The notes: a model not told the origin generated them from the sequence alone. Counted from the stretch's first letter, positions 11,377 through 24,950 are shown. The stretch: DNA of 64,000 nt from Plazaster borealis (GCA_021014325.1 CM037476.1:12932827-12996826), one strand, 5' to 3'. Translations and numbers: made by a program.

Positions 11377-12540
11377 CTGACTGGAAATGGAATAGTTAAG
11401 GAAAAACACACCAAAAAACTTTCACTCCTTTACTTGAGATGAATAAGTAAACCTTAAACCTATAAATATTCTGAATAATATTAATTGATAAATAATGAAT
11501 GTTCCACAATGTCAACACATATAGGCCTAACCAAATCAAGTACCTATATACCGGACTAAAATAAAATAGTATTGACTTCAGAAGAAGCCCAACCCATCAA
11601 GGTAGTGAAATAATGATGATTCAATTACCTTTGTCTTAAATTACTGTTCTACATTTTGCATGTATGGTAAAAAATAATGACATAGATGATTAGTTTGCTG
11701 TGTTGCTCAGGCTGCACTTTCCTCTCTCTCCCCTCGGGAAGGATCCCTGTATATATTTCTTCACAACATTTTTCATCAAACTGTGCAATTAAAGCACAAA
11801 TAATATTATGTGATGACATTCTGAATATTAGCTAAATGGAAACTACACTTTTGGTAAACTTAAAAGTCTTGTTAGGTAATTAAATATACATTGTTGAAGT
11901 AAGGACACCATACGTAGAAGTATCAATTATGATACAATGCTCCTGTCAGTGCTTCTTTAATGACCTAATGGTCATAAACATGTTCTGATAACGTACACAT
12001 CAGATCATTGCAATCAATTGAATTATTCTAAAAGTTGGAGTTGGAGTCAACTTCAATGTTTAGGATAAGCAGATTGGTAAACTTCATTCATGATTGCCAA
12101 ATGCATCAATCTTGATCTGAGTTATTTTCATTGATATTGTAACCAAAAGTGTAAGTTTTCTGCTCTAGGCTTCTTCATAGCATGTTCAGTATTGTAGAAA
12201 AGCAAAAACAAATTGCAGAATGAGAAAAAAAACGTAACTTAAAGTTTCCAATCATTATTATAAATGCTTCAAGCTTGAATTTGATCAGCTAGGGCTCGGT
12301 TTAAGTGACCATTAATGCAGTTATTATGAAAAGAGGTTCATATTCAGTAGTTTTTTCAAAGAGACAGAGAAACCATATAGTTTGTCATGAGTTGAACTAC
12401 TTGTAGATGTGCAATAAGCAGCTTAAATATCTTCAATGTACTTCTTGATGTGTGTTGTAGTATACATCAATCATGACCAGAAAATCAGCTCTTCAAGAGT
12501 ACTTTTTCAACAGTTGATTAAGCATTGTCACGTATCATCA
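11377..12540. other. No gene seen
   Basis: AT-rich unique-looking sequence with no coding or RNA signature. Confidence 0.45.
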
Positions 12541-12549
12541 CTCAATAAT

Positions 12550-13460
12550 GGACTTTGATTCTTGAGGAAAATGGCATTAGGGCAGAGTCCTCACTTGAAA
12601 TTGTCAAAATCACAAAGGAACAAAAAACAATCAGTAAGAGTAAGAGTGATCAGTTGACACAAATAAGATTATTAGGATTGGTCAGTAACTCAACTTGGAT
12701 TCTTGTAGCGATGGTCATGAGAATAGTGGGTCTGATTCCAGACTGCAAGAGTCAACATTGAAAAAATTGAAAATTATTGAAAGTGGTCAGTACCTGGACT
12801 TGGATTCTTGTAGCGATGGTCATTAGAATAGTGGGTCCGACTCCTGACTGCAAAAGTCAACATTGAAAAAGGAGATCATTATTGAAAGTGGTCAGTAACT
12901 GGACTTAGATTCTTGTGATGATGGTTGTGAGAATAGTGAGTCCGACTCCTGACTGCAAGTAGTCAGCATCATACAGGACTAAATGAAGATATGGTCAGTA
13001 ACTGGACTTAGATTCTTGTGATGATGGTCGTGTGAATAGTGAGTCCGACTTCTGACTGCAAGTGGTCAGCATCATACAGGACTAAATGAAGATATGGTCA
13101 GTAACTGGGCTTAGATTCTTGTGATGATGGTCGTGAGAATAGTGAGTCCTACTCCTGACTGCAAGTATTCAAAATCAAAAAGGAGATAAATATGAAAACA
13201 TGTCAGTAACTGAACTTGGATTCTTGTGGCGATGGTCATCAGAATAGTGAGTTCAAATCCCGACAGCAAAGAATCAAAATCAGTAAGCAGAGATTCAGTA
13301 GCTATAGGTGTACATTCTTGTGGAAATGGTCATCAATAATAATTTTGACTCTTGACTTCAACTAGTAACATGAAAGAGATATTAGGGGTGGTCAGTGGAC
13401 TTGGATTCTTGTGGTGATGGTCATCAGAATAGTGAGTTCAAATCCTGACTGCTGTAATCT
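12550..13460. repeat. Tandem array, ~104-bp unit, about 9 copies
   Basis: GATTCTTGT with the following GATGGTCATGAGAATAGTG recurs near 12557, 12698, 12803, 12908, 13011, 13113, 13219, 13314 and 13403. Spacing is 89-106 bases in the core. A lone related unit lies at about 11160-11205, next to the foldback MITE. Units also share GTCAGTAACTGGACTT and GACTCCTGACTGCAA. Confidence 0.9.
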
Positions 13461-14895
13461 ACATGAAGGGTGCCTGAGCACAGTGACATTTACCATTGCC
13501 ATGATCACTTCTCTCCATCCAAAGTCAAAATTTAAGAATTCTGCCATAATTGGCCTTTGTCTGTCCTATTGCTTGATATCATTTTAGAGTGGATCTGTGA
13601 AAGATTGTTTCTTAAAAGACGCATAAAGAACATTCAAAGTTTCTTGGTAAATTGAAGAGTATTGTTTCATTGAAGATGTTTGAGCAGACTTATTGCACAC
13701 AATATCCTATTTTTCCTATGGTGGGGGGGGGGAAGGTACAAGTTAAATCCATGTATGTGGATACAATAGAATGAAGTTGTCATTTGAAATGTTTCCACTG
13801 TACATGTACATGCCATGAAATGCAAACATTATAATTATGAATCAATTTAAGTTTTGTTTAAGTTTATTTATGAAGCAAGAAAATTCTTGTTTCAAAAATA
13901 TTAAATAAAAGCATACCATATCCCATTGAGTACTCTTGAGAATAAATAGTCAACATTACTTTTAAGTTCTTCTCATAAAATAACTTTTTATTACAAAATA
14001 TTATACCACTAAGTTATTTCATTTTGTTAAATAATTTTCTTACAAACAGCTGTGGGGTTTTCAGTTGTAAGAAATATGAAGATGAACAGAACTTATTGTA
14101 ATAACACTAAATTTAATCACCTGTTTTGTTATGTAATTCCAAGAATCAATTAAGATGAACAAAATTATTATTTGTGTGAATGAACATGTAGTGAATCCCA
14201 CAGCTGGTTCTTTTATAATCTTTAGTGCATATCCCGGTCACATGCTGCTTTAGGGTCTTTGTAAGGGTAGCGAGTAGCAGGAGCTACTTCAGGATCTGAC
14301 ACTCCTGCCCACGTGATGTTACAGGTCCACTTTCCCTCAGTGGTTCCACCTGGTTGGGCCCTATACCCGGGGTTAAGGGTTGTTTGCAGAAACCAATATT
14401 ACGAACTGAGTAGTGAAAACTTCTAGCTTTTGGAATGATCGATGGACTATCCTTCAAATGGCAGATGCATTTACAACATTGGTAAATGAAGAGACATGCA
14501 GAGACATGAAGAACTACAACGACTTTACCACCATTTGCTTCAACTAGGCCTACCCCCAAAGATATGCATTCAAATGAGACAGCTAACATTGCCTTCAGAA
14601 AAATAGTGAGATTCTGAGGAAGAATTCATCAGTTTCACTAAAGGAAGAGATTGACAAACCCAGAGAAGACTTGCCAACATACAGTGTTACAGTATTGAGG
14701 ACATACTCACACCCAGGACCCAGTCATTACAAGACGCTTTCAACCAATGGAGGATGTATGTATCCATTGCTAATAGTGTATTGATGGCATCAAGATCCTT
14801 ACAACCTGTTCATCAGTCCTGCCCCCAGTGACACTCTCTGAAGGAAAGAAATGTTACAGTGGAGACTGTTAAGAATGTAAGACTGCATTTTTATG
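13461..14895. other. No gene seen
   Basis: Includes a G9-10 run near 13722-13731 and a 101-codon minus-strand ORF (14284-14589) with no recognised domain. Confidence 0.4.
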
Positions 14896-14899
14896 AGGT

Positions 14900-15575
14900 G
14901 GAGTCACAGTGAACTGTACCTTAAAAATGTTATCAATAACCACTGGAGACCGTTGTGACCAAACATGGCAATTGTATGATATCGAGGTATTGAAATCTGC
15001 AACAATATCAACAGAACTGTTATCAATAACCACTGGAGACCCTTCCAAATGAAAGATTGCAAAGACTGATTTCAAGGAATGGAATCACATTCAGCAAAAT
15101 CAACAGAACTGTTATCAATAACCACTGGAGACGCTTCAAAATGAAAGATTGCAAAGACTGATTTCAAGGAATGGAATCACATTCAGCAAAATCAACAGAA
15201 CTGTTATCAATAACCACTGGAGACGCTTCAAAATGAAAGATTGCAAAGACTGATTTCAAGGAATGGAATCACATTCAGCAAAATCAACAGAACTGTTATT
15301 AATAACCACTGGAGATCCTTCAAAATGAAAGATTGCAAAGACTGATTTCAAGGAATGGAATCACATTCAGTAAAATCAACAGAACTGTTATTAATAACCA
15401 CTGGAGATCCTTCAAAATGAAAGATTGCAAAGACTGATTTCAAGGAATGGAATCACATTCAGCAAAATCAACAGAACTGTTATTAATAACCACTGGAGAT
15501 CCTTCAAAATGAAAGATTGCAAAGACTGATTTCAAGGAATCACATTCAACATTATCGACAGAACTGTTATCATAG
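14900..15575. repeat. Tandem array, ~92-bp unit, 7 copies
   Basis: AATAACCACTGGAGA recurs at 14935, 15025, 15115, 15209, 15301, 15393 and 15485. The body has TTCAAAATGAAAGATTGC and GATTTCAAGGAATGGAATC. The last five units are almost identical. Confidence 0.93.
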
Positions 15576-15738
15576 AGTGGAATTTTCAATCGATCCATTG
15601 ATTACAACTACATGTAACTATTGTAAAATTAACTAATGCATGTGACTGGGATAGCTATTGATGTAAAGATGTATTATAAATTTCCATAGAAAAGTAAACA
15701 TTTGAAAATTTGTTATGCAAGTTTTCATTTGTTTTTCA

Positions 15739-15946
15739 TTTAAAGGGAAAGTACAAGTGTACAATAACCTATTTCAAAGCAAAATGAAGTCTTTTTTTCT
15801 TTTAATTTTTTGTTAATTGTGGGGGTTTTTCTTTCCTTTTTTTTAAATGCCAATTTGAAATTCCTTCCGAAAACTACCACTGAAAAATCAGTGTAAAATT
15901 AGCAATGGATATTGACATCCCAAATCAATGGTACATTCCCTTTAAA
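15739..15946. mobile_element. TTAA-flanked MITE, AGGGAA termini
   Basis: Left end TTAAAGGGAAAGTACA and right end GGTACATTCCCTTTAA are inverted repeats. TTAA sits at both edges, as in piggyBac-type target duplications. About 205 bp, no ORF. Confidence 0.65.
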
Positions 15947-15984
15947 TGAACATTTAGGCTCTTGTAATTTGGATTTACAGGTAG

Positions 15985-16436
15985 ACTGAATAACACGATA
16001 GAGGCATAAAACAAAGTGTAAAAAACAATTATTTTTTTGTTCAATAATCCATTCGGATTTATTAGTTTTGCCCAGAATTAACCCAGTACTGTTTTTCAGA
16101 GCAATTATTTGTTTCTGATGAAGATTATTGTAATATAAATGATGCTAAATCCATTCTGATCTTCATCATCCTTTTCATGAGAGAACTAAAAGTCCATCCA
16201 TGCATTTTGGCCTAACACGATAAAGGCATAACGCATTGTGTACAAATAACCAATGATTTATTCTTTATGTCCAGAATTAACCCAGTAATGTTTTTAAAAC
16301 AATTGTTTGCTTCTGCTGAAAAATATTTGTAAAATAGAAACTGAAAAAAGGAGACTAAAAAAGAAATTCATCCTGATCTTCATCTTTTTCATGACAGAAC
16401 TAAAAGTCTATTCATGCATTTTGGCCTAACGTATAT
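15985..16436. repeat. Tandem duplication, ~224-bp unit, 2 copies
   Basis: AACACGATA(G/A)AGGCATAA recurs at about 15990 and 16214. Both copies share CCAGAATTAACCCAGTA and CATGCATTTTGGCCTAAC. Confidence 0.8.
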
Positions 16437-16599
16437 AAATATTTTTTTTCAAGGAAATCAGATCACAAAAACTAAACACACTCATAAATTATTGTTATAT
16501 ATTCAAACAATAAATTCCCTTGCTCACAAAAAGGTATATTCACCCTGCTAGTTACAATTTAGTTTCAAAAACTTGTTTATTTCTTCACTCACTTTGATG

Positions 16600-17450
16600 T
16601 TGTTTGCTTTTCACTTCTAATGAGGTTGATAACGCACTGTGATATCTCAAACAGGTGGTGGATTTCAAATCTCCAAGTAATTTGGGTTTTTTCTTCCCTC
16701 TCTTCAAACTTTTCTCCTCTCACAAACTTGAGGACCTTTGTCCTTATTGTGTGTACATCAATGTTGACATGTCAATAGAAGTACGTGTCAGGTGTAGAAG
16801 AACATATTGTTATTCCCTCATTTAATTTTTATTGATGAGGACTGATAATTGGATTTCCAATTCCATACCCCCCCCCCTTCTCCTTCTTGCTTTTCCTTAC
16901 TATTTTCAAGTAGAGCTTTTCCATTTCTCAAATTCAAGGACCTTTAGACCAATAACGTGCATACCAATTAGGACATTGGATTAAAAATAAAGTTGAAATG
17001 AACTTGCACCCATATGATGTTCATTAAATATTGAAGAACTTCCATCTTTAGATAAAGCACGGATCACAAAAATGAGGTACAATGAAACTAAGTTGAACTT
17101 CTGTTGATCATTTATTTTGATGATCCATCTTGCCTTTCATCTCTAAGGACTCAGGATGATAATCCACTCTATCCTTAAATAAGACATGGATTGGATTTCC
17201 AATCCCTTTGAGAATCCCCTGCTTTTCCACACTATGTCATTTCTCCCTTTATTCAAAACTTTTCCTCTTCTCAATTTTCAAGTAAGTAAAGTCGTATTAA
17301 AATTTGGTTGTCATGAATGAACTTTGAAGTCCAGGTAATAGTTGGATCACAAAAATGAACATCAATGGAAATAAACCTAAGTTGATCACATTTTGTCCAG
17401 ACAGTGCCATCCATCCTCAATTTCAGTCCACTATCTCCTTGTAGCTCAGG
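16600..17450. repeat. Diverged tandem repeats, unit ~200-350 bp
   Basis: The phrases TTGGATTTCCAAT, CTTTTC-CTCTTCTCA and TTCAAGTA recur about three times (near 16650, 16855 and 17190). Heavily diverged, so the boundaries are approximate. Confidence 0.4.
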
Positions 17451-18800
17451 TGGGGTGATTTAGAAGATTCCAATCATAATGAACTGCCTCAACAGGGTCA
17501 CTTATTAGAGTTATTTGGTCAATAAATGATATGCATCCATTATTTTGAAATTAAACTTTTGAAAATGTGTTAAGGAAATAACGTATGACGGATTCGATTC
17601 GGCCAAGGCAGGGTACAGGATTGTTAGATATTCACACAGAGCCAAGATACTGTTTATGCATGTACTAAGGTTGACCACACTCTTATCCGATTGCTGAGTG
17701 AACAATTTGGAATTAATGATAATGAACCCAACTATGAAAAACACCTCATTTTCATTTGTAAGGAAATTTGAATATTCTGTTCTCATAAAGTGTAATACAT
17801 TGTAAAACAGCCAAAACCTGGCGAACTCCTGCTAATTGCTCAATAAAAACAGCAATATATGTTAAACTTCCTACAATAAGATTTCAAATGAGCAAACTCA
17901 AGTTTGAGCAGAGTTCAGCTAGAATTGAGAACAAATGTTAAACCAAACTAATGTCGCATCCGAATCCTGTACCCTGTCTTTCAACACTTCATTATCTTGA
18001 AAATCTAATGCATTTATTACATTTTGTTTGCAGTGAGCTTTTGGTGTAGAGGAGATGGATCAGCTGTGGATGGAACAATTCTTGATGATTGATGTCTCAT
18101 CTCACTTGTCTGGATCTTCAGTGAGGTCTGCAACAGCCTCCTCAGTAAATCACAACGAGGCAATGGGAACCTGTTATGCAGTGTGTTATAATGGAAGAGC
18201 AAATCCATGGTAGTGGAAAGGTTACAAGCTTAAAAACCAGGCACATGGTAGAAAAGGGCCTTTACCTGCTAGCAATGTTTACTCTTTGAATCAAGCAGAG
18301 AATATTTTGCAATGTTATGCCTAAGCCAACTACACTTGTAGAAAGAAGTATTCATGTGTTTACATGTCCTGAGATTCACAAAACTTGAACAGCAACTTTA
18401 CTTGTTGAAAATTTACTAAAAGTTTGACTTAATCACTGTTTGAAACAAAATGCAGCAACTCAATTGAAATTTGCCACAATCTTTTTGTAATTTCTGTTCT
18501 GGCCAAACAGAAATTATTTGCAGAATGGTTTTCCTAGAGGGCATTAAGTGTATAATGGTGAAAAAAGGCATCTCAACAACTACAATCATTATTCTTCCTT
18601 TTTGAACTCATACTTACAAGGAATAAATCATTTGGGTAATTTGATGAAAAAAGGCTTTAAACATTTTTTCCATGTGCCTGGTTACAAAGTCAAAGCACAG
18701 CATCCAATTATTCAATTGCAAAATAGATACAATATGCAGGTCTTATGTAGCTCTTTATCACACACGAAAGGTGTTTCAAAACAACAGGTATTAAGAGCCA
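17451..18800. other. No gene seen
   Basis: Unique-looking. The phrase GATTCG-GTACA(G/C)-TGT appears at about 17590 and 17960, but there is no coding structure. Confidence 0.4.
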
Positions 18801-18809
18801 AGTTTGATT

Positions 18810-19115
18810 TATGAGACCCATTTATATAGCACCTTGTCAAGACTTAAGGTGATGCAGCACAGTCTGCTGTCAACCATGTCAGAAACACCGGGGCAAACCT
18901 CTTCTCTGAATGACGAGTGTACTCTGGTCCTTAACATGTATTTTACAGCACATGGAACCTACGACTTTAACATCCCATCCGAAGGATGAAACAGTTTTTA
19001 GTCAAATGTTTTGCTCAAGGACACCAGTGTCTAAACCTGGACTTGAACCCAATCACCCACAACAGCCCGGTGCACTAGATTACGTGCCCATTACACTTGG
19101 CCGTGTCAAGATCTA
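18810..19115 (-). repeat. tRNA-like SINE composite
   Basis: The minus strand carries GGCCAAGTGTAATGGGC (A-box-like) and GGGTTCAAGTCCAGG (B box). These are followed by the complement of GTCAAATGTTTTGCTCAAGG and, at the far end, of TTTATATAGCACCTTGTCAAG. Read as a SINE tail joined to a tRNA-like head. Confidence 0.55.
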
Positions 19116-20935
19116 TAAATTTGAATTTTGAAGGGTAGAAAGAAAAACCCTCAAAAGTTTGTGCGAAATATAATAGGAAGGATCAAAAATTGATGTTCAT
19201 GTTGGCTCATTATTCCAACCAATCATTTGGAGCTAAATTGTCCTCTCATCACAGCAGTACCTTCTGCATTAAGTGTTTCATTGAACTTGAAGAACACTTT
19301 CTCAACAGTAGACAAGAATACATGATGTTTTACATGGTCTTTTTACCACCTCATTGTTGGTCATGGTGAATATCATACATTGATTTCTAAAAAGGATGCT
19401 GTGCTTTGGCTTTAAAATAAACTATGTAGGTAATTTGGATGTATATATTTTATCTATCGTTTTCTATGAATATTAGTTATAGTGATTGAATCTTGAATTG
19501 GAAGGATTGAATTGAATATAAGAGTTCGTAGATTATGGAAATGTACACTGGCACATCATATTCCTACTTTTAATCTAACTATATATACTGGTCACAATGG
19601 AGGTTTTATACAGATGCAGTTTGGTAAAGGTGCAACTAAATCAAAATGTGAGTTGCTAGACGCCACGGATCACCATGAACCTTTGACAGAGCACTGCAGT
19701 TTATTCTTGAATCCTAAGTGTCATGCATAAATCACCAGCATGATAGCAGTGTAGTGTTGTGCATGAATCTCCAGTGAGTAGAACAACATGTGTATAAATC
19801 ACAAGCAGATAAATATTGAGTTTGTGCTTGCATCCCACACACATCACTACAGTTAGCATTTGAGTACAGAGCACTACAATCAAACAATTGTGCAAGGATC
19901 ACTGACAAAGCGCTAAAGCTGAGCAAAGCATATGACAGTGTGTCATGGTGTATTACAGGACTGGACCGCACTGAGCCAGAAACAGGCCTCAACCAGGACT
20001 TGTGCTTAGCTAATTGCTTACAAGCAGCTATCACAAAGCACTGATATTGATCACTCTATCCTAAAGAGTGAATGAATTATTCTCAAGAAGCATCTGATTG
20101 AAATGTTAAGATGCTACAGAATCAACATGACTGAGATTTAACTGCAAATCTCCATTGACTGCAATATGCTCTATACCTATCAAATACTCTCCCATTCTGC
20201 CTCATATCAAGCCATTGAACTAAATGAGCTGATAACTGTTATTCTAAATAATATGAGTTTCATCAACTCAAGGTTAACACACACTTCCCATTGGTCTTTT
20301 GTAGAAAACAATTTTGTGAGAGAACAAAAAAGAAACTTTAAATTTGAAGTGCGTTATTTGTATTGCATACAAAATTGTATCTTCAAAACAGACTTAATAC
20401 AGGTCAGTCTGGTACCAAGACTTGAATATAGTTGGAGTGAATCTTTAAAATGATTATCTAGTCAGTTATAAAATCTTTTAGGAACCAATGGTGGTGTGTG
20501 TATCTTTAGTAATAAGGAATATGATGTGCCAGTGTACATAGTGTTTATGAAATAATAAAAAAAGAGTCTGTTGTGTTTATTTTGTTGTCTGTTATGTGTT
20601 GGGAAGCATCTGCTTTCTATTTCAATCTTGTTGCAGCATGGACCTTTATCACACAGCAGCCATCTTGTTTTTTCTCGCAAATTCAGTTTCAGAACAAACC
20701 AAGGCTGGACGAACAAAAACTAGCCATTTATATGTCTTGATCAAATGATATGTGTTGATCAAATAATAGCAAATATCATATGCTTGAAAGCATTGAAATA
20801 CTGCTACTGCTGTTACAAACAGTGACATTGATATCAAAGAAATTACAACTTGCTCCTGTGGCCAATCATAATTATTCGCCACTTCTATGTAATGCATTGC
20901 CAATTGCATTTACAAATACTGCCTTTCTAATAAAG
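19116..20935. other. No gene seen
   Basis: Weak internal repetition of CAC-ATGAATC/CAGCA phrases at about 19680-19900. ORFs of up to 100 codons show no domain. Confidence 0.4.
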
Positions 20936-20939
20936 GCGA

Positions 20940-21420
20940 ATCTAATGATTCAGGTACAAGGCATCATTGAGAATTTCAATCTGTGTCTACATGGAAACGA
21001 AACAATGCCAAATCAGATCAACTGAGCAAGCAACAGAAAGTTCATCCGATCATCAGATCGTAAAGTTCATTCCTTTGTTTTTTAAGGGCAAAGCAACATC
21101 GTTCTTAAAGGCAGTTAGTTTTTTTCAGTTTACAAGGCATCATTAAGCAGTATAAACTGTGTGATGATAAAATGGCATCAGATCTACTGAGCAATGTCTG
21201 AAGGTACAACGTCAGATCAAATAGAAAAAACAAATACAAGTTGTTTTGTTTTTTAGGAGCAATGATGCGTCTATAAGACACTAACTTGTTTCAATAAGAA
21301 AACACTACGGAACAGTGCAAACCTGCCGTGTGTTTACACAGACAGACGCTGAAACAATGCAAAATCATTTCAACTGATCCGAGTATGCAAGGAACAGAAC
21401 AAGTTCAGCATCAAACGATC
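20940..21420. repeat. Diverged tandem repeat, ~170-bp unit, 3 copies
   Basis: CAAGGCATCATT at 20957 and 21133, with a weaker third unit near 21297. Units share CAATGC(C)AAATCA-ATC-ACTGAGCAA phrases and TTGTTTTTTA(A/G)GGGCAA. Confidence 0.5.
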
Positions 21421-21520
21421 ATTAAATTACTTCTAAAAATCAGTTGCTTTGCCCAAGATAGATTTAAAAGATGGCGTGATAAAGGTCTGAAACACTTCTG
21501 GTATTTTGTGGATGGTAAGT

Positions 21521-22177
21521 GAAAGGGAAGGTACACTAGAAACTAGATTTCCAAAATCCAACATCTACCAAAAAGGTTACATCATCTCAGTTTGAAGGAA
21601 AAAACTTCCACACAAATTACTTCTTTTTGTAACACATGAAAACTTGTGTTTTTTTATTGCAAATTCCAACAAAAGTATACGGTTAAAATTCTTTCAATTT
21701 AAAGAGACTTTGTACAAAACTACAAAAAAGTTGTTGAAAAACTTTGCTAAAACTACAAAGAGTTGTTGGACAACACCTTTTTGTAACACATGAAAACCAA
21801 CATGTGATTTTTCTTGCAAAATGGTGAACTTTCAAGGAGACTTATGGTTGTTTAAAACTGCTAAAAACTTGTTGGGAAAAAACACCCCACCAAAATGTGT
21901 GTACTTTATCACTGAAAAAGATGTCTAACAATTTCAACCAAACTTGTTATGCTGATTGAGCATTTTTAACACAAGAAAAACTTGCGTTTTTCAACTCTAA
22001 AAGTGTCACACAATTTCTTCAAAAATTCACACAGTTCGAGCATTTTAACGTAAGAAAAACTTACGTTTTATATCTCTAAAAGAGATGTGTAAAAGGTCAC
22101 AAAGAAACTGTTACAATTTCTTTGAAATTTATTAAACAACTTAAAGCTCCTTGAAAACAAACGTACCTTCCCTTTAA
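21521..22177. mobile_element. Large foldback element with AAAGGGAAGGTAC ends
   Basis: Left end GAAAGGGAAGGTACACT and right end ACGTACCTTCCCTTTAA are inverted repeats about 655 bp apart. The interior holds repeated AACACATGAAAAC/TTGTGTTTTT hairpin phrases. The termini resemble 15739-15946. Confidence 0.55.
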
Positions 22178-22424
22178 GTCCACATATAAAATAGTGCTGC
22201 AACTTGTATTGAAATAGAAAGCAGATGCATTATGGGGGGCATAGGGACTTTATATATGGGGAGGGTAAGGACATAGATAGAGGGCAGTACACAGAGGGCA
22301 ACAGAGTCTGAAATAAAGACTAAGTATACGCAAGTGTTCATATCTATTGGTATTTATTCATATCTATTGGTAGGAATTGGTAGGAATTGATATCTATTCA
22401 TAATTAAATTTGACCTTGAACTTG

Positions 22425-22545
22425 AAAAAAAATATAAAAAAAGAGTAGCACCCCGGCAGATGCAAGCCCCTCCTGGTACGCACACAAGTGTTCCCCGCCC
22501 ACAGGCGTCAACAGACCAAGTCGGTGAGCACCCTCTATCAACACC
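22425..22545 (-). repeat. Dispersed repeat, copy 1 (GCGGGGAACACT)
   Basis: The reverse complement matches 33480-33600: AGAGGG-GCTCACCGAC, GGGCGGGGAACACT(T/C)GTGTG, ACCAGGA-GG-CTTGCAT and CCGGGGTGC. GC-rich against an AT-rich background. Confidence 0.7.
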
Positions 22546-22559
22546 AACCATTGAGTGGC

Positions 22560-23190
22560 TTACAGCAATGTGTTCAGAGTCCCCAGTCTAAGTCTGTGTG
22601 GCCAAGGCGCCCTATGTTGACCATAACAGGGAAGGATCTGATGAACTCTAATAATCAGTTGACTTAACCATAGAGTCGGATGTAGTCTATCCACCATTCC
22701 CGGGATTATTCATGACGAGAGCACCCTCAGCACCAACTCTGAAATCTCTCAACCTGGCTATTAAAGTAGTTACATAATTGCATCCTAGCTTTAAATCAAA
22801 TCAAATAAATTTTTGTAACAAATAGGGAACATTTTTGTGAGCTTTCTTCAACAGTTTAACGCAATCTTTAGATTTTAAGTCACATTCTTTCAGCTGCTCT
22901 GAACATACTTTGGCAATGTCTCATGTAATAACTTATTAAATCTCTGCTTTAAGTTGTGCATAAATATAATGTACATCTATGTACTTTAAAATTTACCGAG
23001 TTTTTCATCATGGTTTCTTTACGTTGCAGGTTAAAAATAATTTAAGAGTACTTGGAACAGTAAAGGATTCAATAACCTTCTCTTTGATTATCAACAATGA
23101 TCAACTTTGTTGAAACTTAGTGAATAATATTTGGAGCCTAATTCAATTTGCCGAATGATTAAAATGCTTGTTATCATCGCTACATGTTGG
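22560..23190. other. No gene seen
   Basis: Unique-looking sequence between repeats. Confidence 0.4.
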
Positions 23191-23195
23191 GGTAG

Positions 23196-23465
23196 GTGTT
23201 CATAAGCACAAACAGTTCATACTAAGAATCATTTCAGAATGTTTGCAACAATTTGTTGTAAGTTAATTCGAAACTTCTGTCTTTAGTAGTCAAGATCTAA
23301 ATAGTTTACAGGAAAGATTTTGGAGGAATGTGTTCGTAAGCACAAACAGTTGATACTAAGTACCATATCAGAATGTTTGCAACAATTTGTTATAAGTTAC
23401 TTTGAACTTCTGTGTTTAAACGTTCACGATCTAAATGGTTTACAGGAAAGATTTCAAAAGGCTAA
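23196..23465. repeat. Tandem duplication, 134-bp unit, 2 copies
   Basis: GTGTTC(A/G)TAAGCACAAACAG at 23196 and 23330. Both copies share CAGAATGTTTGCAACAATTTG and GGTTTACAGGAAAGATTT. An 83-codon ORF (23320-23571) spans the second copy, with no known domain. Confidence 0.85.
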
Positions 23466-23469
23466 GAGG

Positions 23470-24945
23470 TTTCTAGAACTATGGATGTACAATGTTTGTA
23501 ACTGTTTTAAGCTCAAAGTAAAACGTTATTTGGAAACCATCAGTCAATGCAGGAATTACATAATTCAGTAATTTTTTAAAGCAATTCTGTGATCAACAAG
23601 AGTAATATCTTTCATTTTTGTTTGTAACTATTTCCAAACTCATTAGAGTTGTATCGTTAGCTGAAGAGGCTGCCGTTTATGCTTCAAGGATCATTTCACC
23701 ATTCGGATTTAAATGTCTATATGTTGTGTTGTGATTTGAGGCAAGTATTAGATTCCTTTTGATTAATGTAATCACATTCTATTACACTTGTGCTTTCTGT
23801 GCCAATTGAGATTTTTGTTGTTTACTTTTGAGGTGGGCTGAATTCACCATGAGGTGCTCAAAGTTAGCAGTTTAACTTGTAACTCCCTATCAATACTGTT
23901 CAGTACAATGTATAGTATGCCAAACTCTTCTTGCTACTCAAAAACAATGCAAGACACTAATTTAAATTTCACACCCAATGTATTTTGCTGTAAGTCTATT
24001 GCTTACATGTCCATGTACATGTACATGAACATTACGTTGTATGACATGTATTCCTGGTGTTTCACAAGGCAACATTTATAATTTTGAGAGTCGCAAAATT
24101 TAGTGTCAAGAATTGTCGGAACGCACATGTACAAATACATGTATTCCTTAAATGTACTCATGGTGTCTTAACGTTTGCTCAAAAATACTAAAGATTTCTT
24201 CAACTGAAATGCAAATGGGAATGCAATGCACATCATTTCTAGTCCAACAAAGATAAATTTGTGTAAGTTACAGGTTCAAAATGAAGGTATGTTTAGGAGA
24301 GTTCATGACACCAGAGATTCCAGTTCCTTCAATTGACCATTTTTAAAGTTGCCATCAGCTGTTACTGATTCCATTGTTAGGTGTTTCTTTTATTCTACTG
24401 TGTCGGTTAGCATTGTTTTTGAGTAGCTTCTGTAATGTGGTCCTGGTGCACCACTACTGAGCACCATACTCAGTTTGTGGCTCCATTTGTTGACGATGTG
24501 GTGGCAATTTTTATTGCGGATCCAGTGGAGATTCAACGCTTCAGTTGAATCTCCCCCTACTTCTTCTCTGGGGCAGTGTGTGTGCCGGATAGTCCTGTCA
24601 ATTTCACCCACCCTAGTGGATTGTCACTAAGGTTTTCCACAACGTAGGGGAGGGGCAAACTTTCAACCTTAGTTCTAAGTTTTCCTATCATGAAATGTAT
24701 GTGCAATAGGTGATTGTAATTGCTATGGTGCTCTGTGGTGAGCAGTTTGTCAGTTCTCTAGTTACCAATAACAACAATTTGTAACCGTTTGCGCTTGTTC
24801 AATTCTGCTTGGAGGAGAGATAGTTCACTTCAAACATGCTTAGCATTTTAGTTTCCAAGAAAAAACATTCTAACACTTTTTAGATTTTGGAATAGATCAC
24901 TTGCTAGCAACCGATTTCCTTACTGGTCTCAAGGAATACCAAACA
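23470..24945. other. No convincing gene
   Basis: Contains ACATGTACATGTAC at about 24010-24026. A somewhat GC-richer block at 24390-24640 has a 73-codon minus-strand ORF (GEIDRTIRHTHCPREEVGGD…) that I do not recognise. Confidence 0.35.
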
Positions 24946-24950
24946 CCATC

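Noticed and set aside
14284..14589. 101-codon minus-strand ORF
   Set aside because: No domain, ordinary base composition and no splice-linked partner. Treated as chance.
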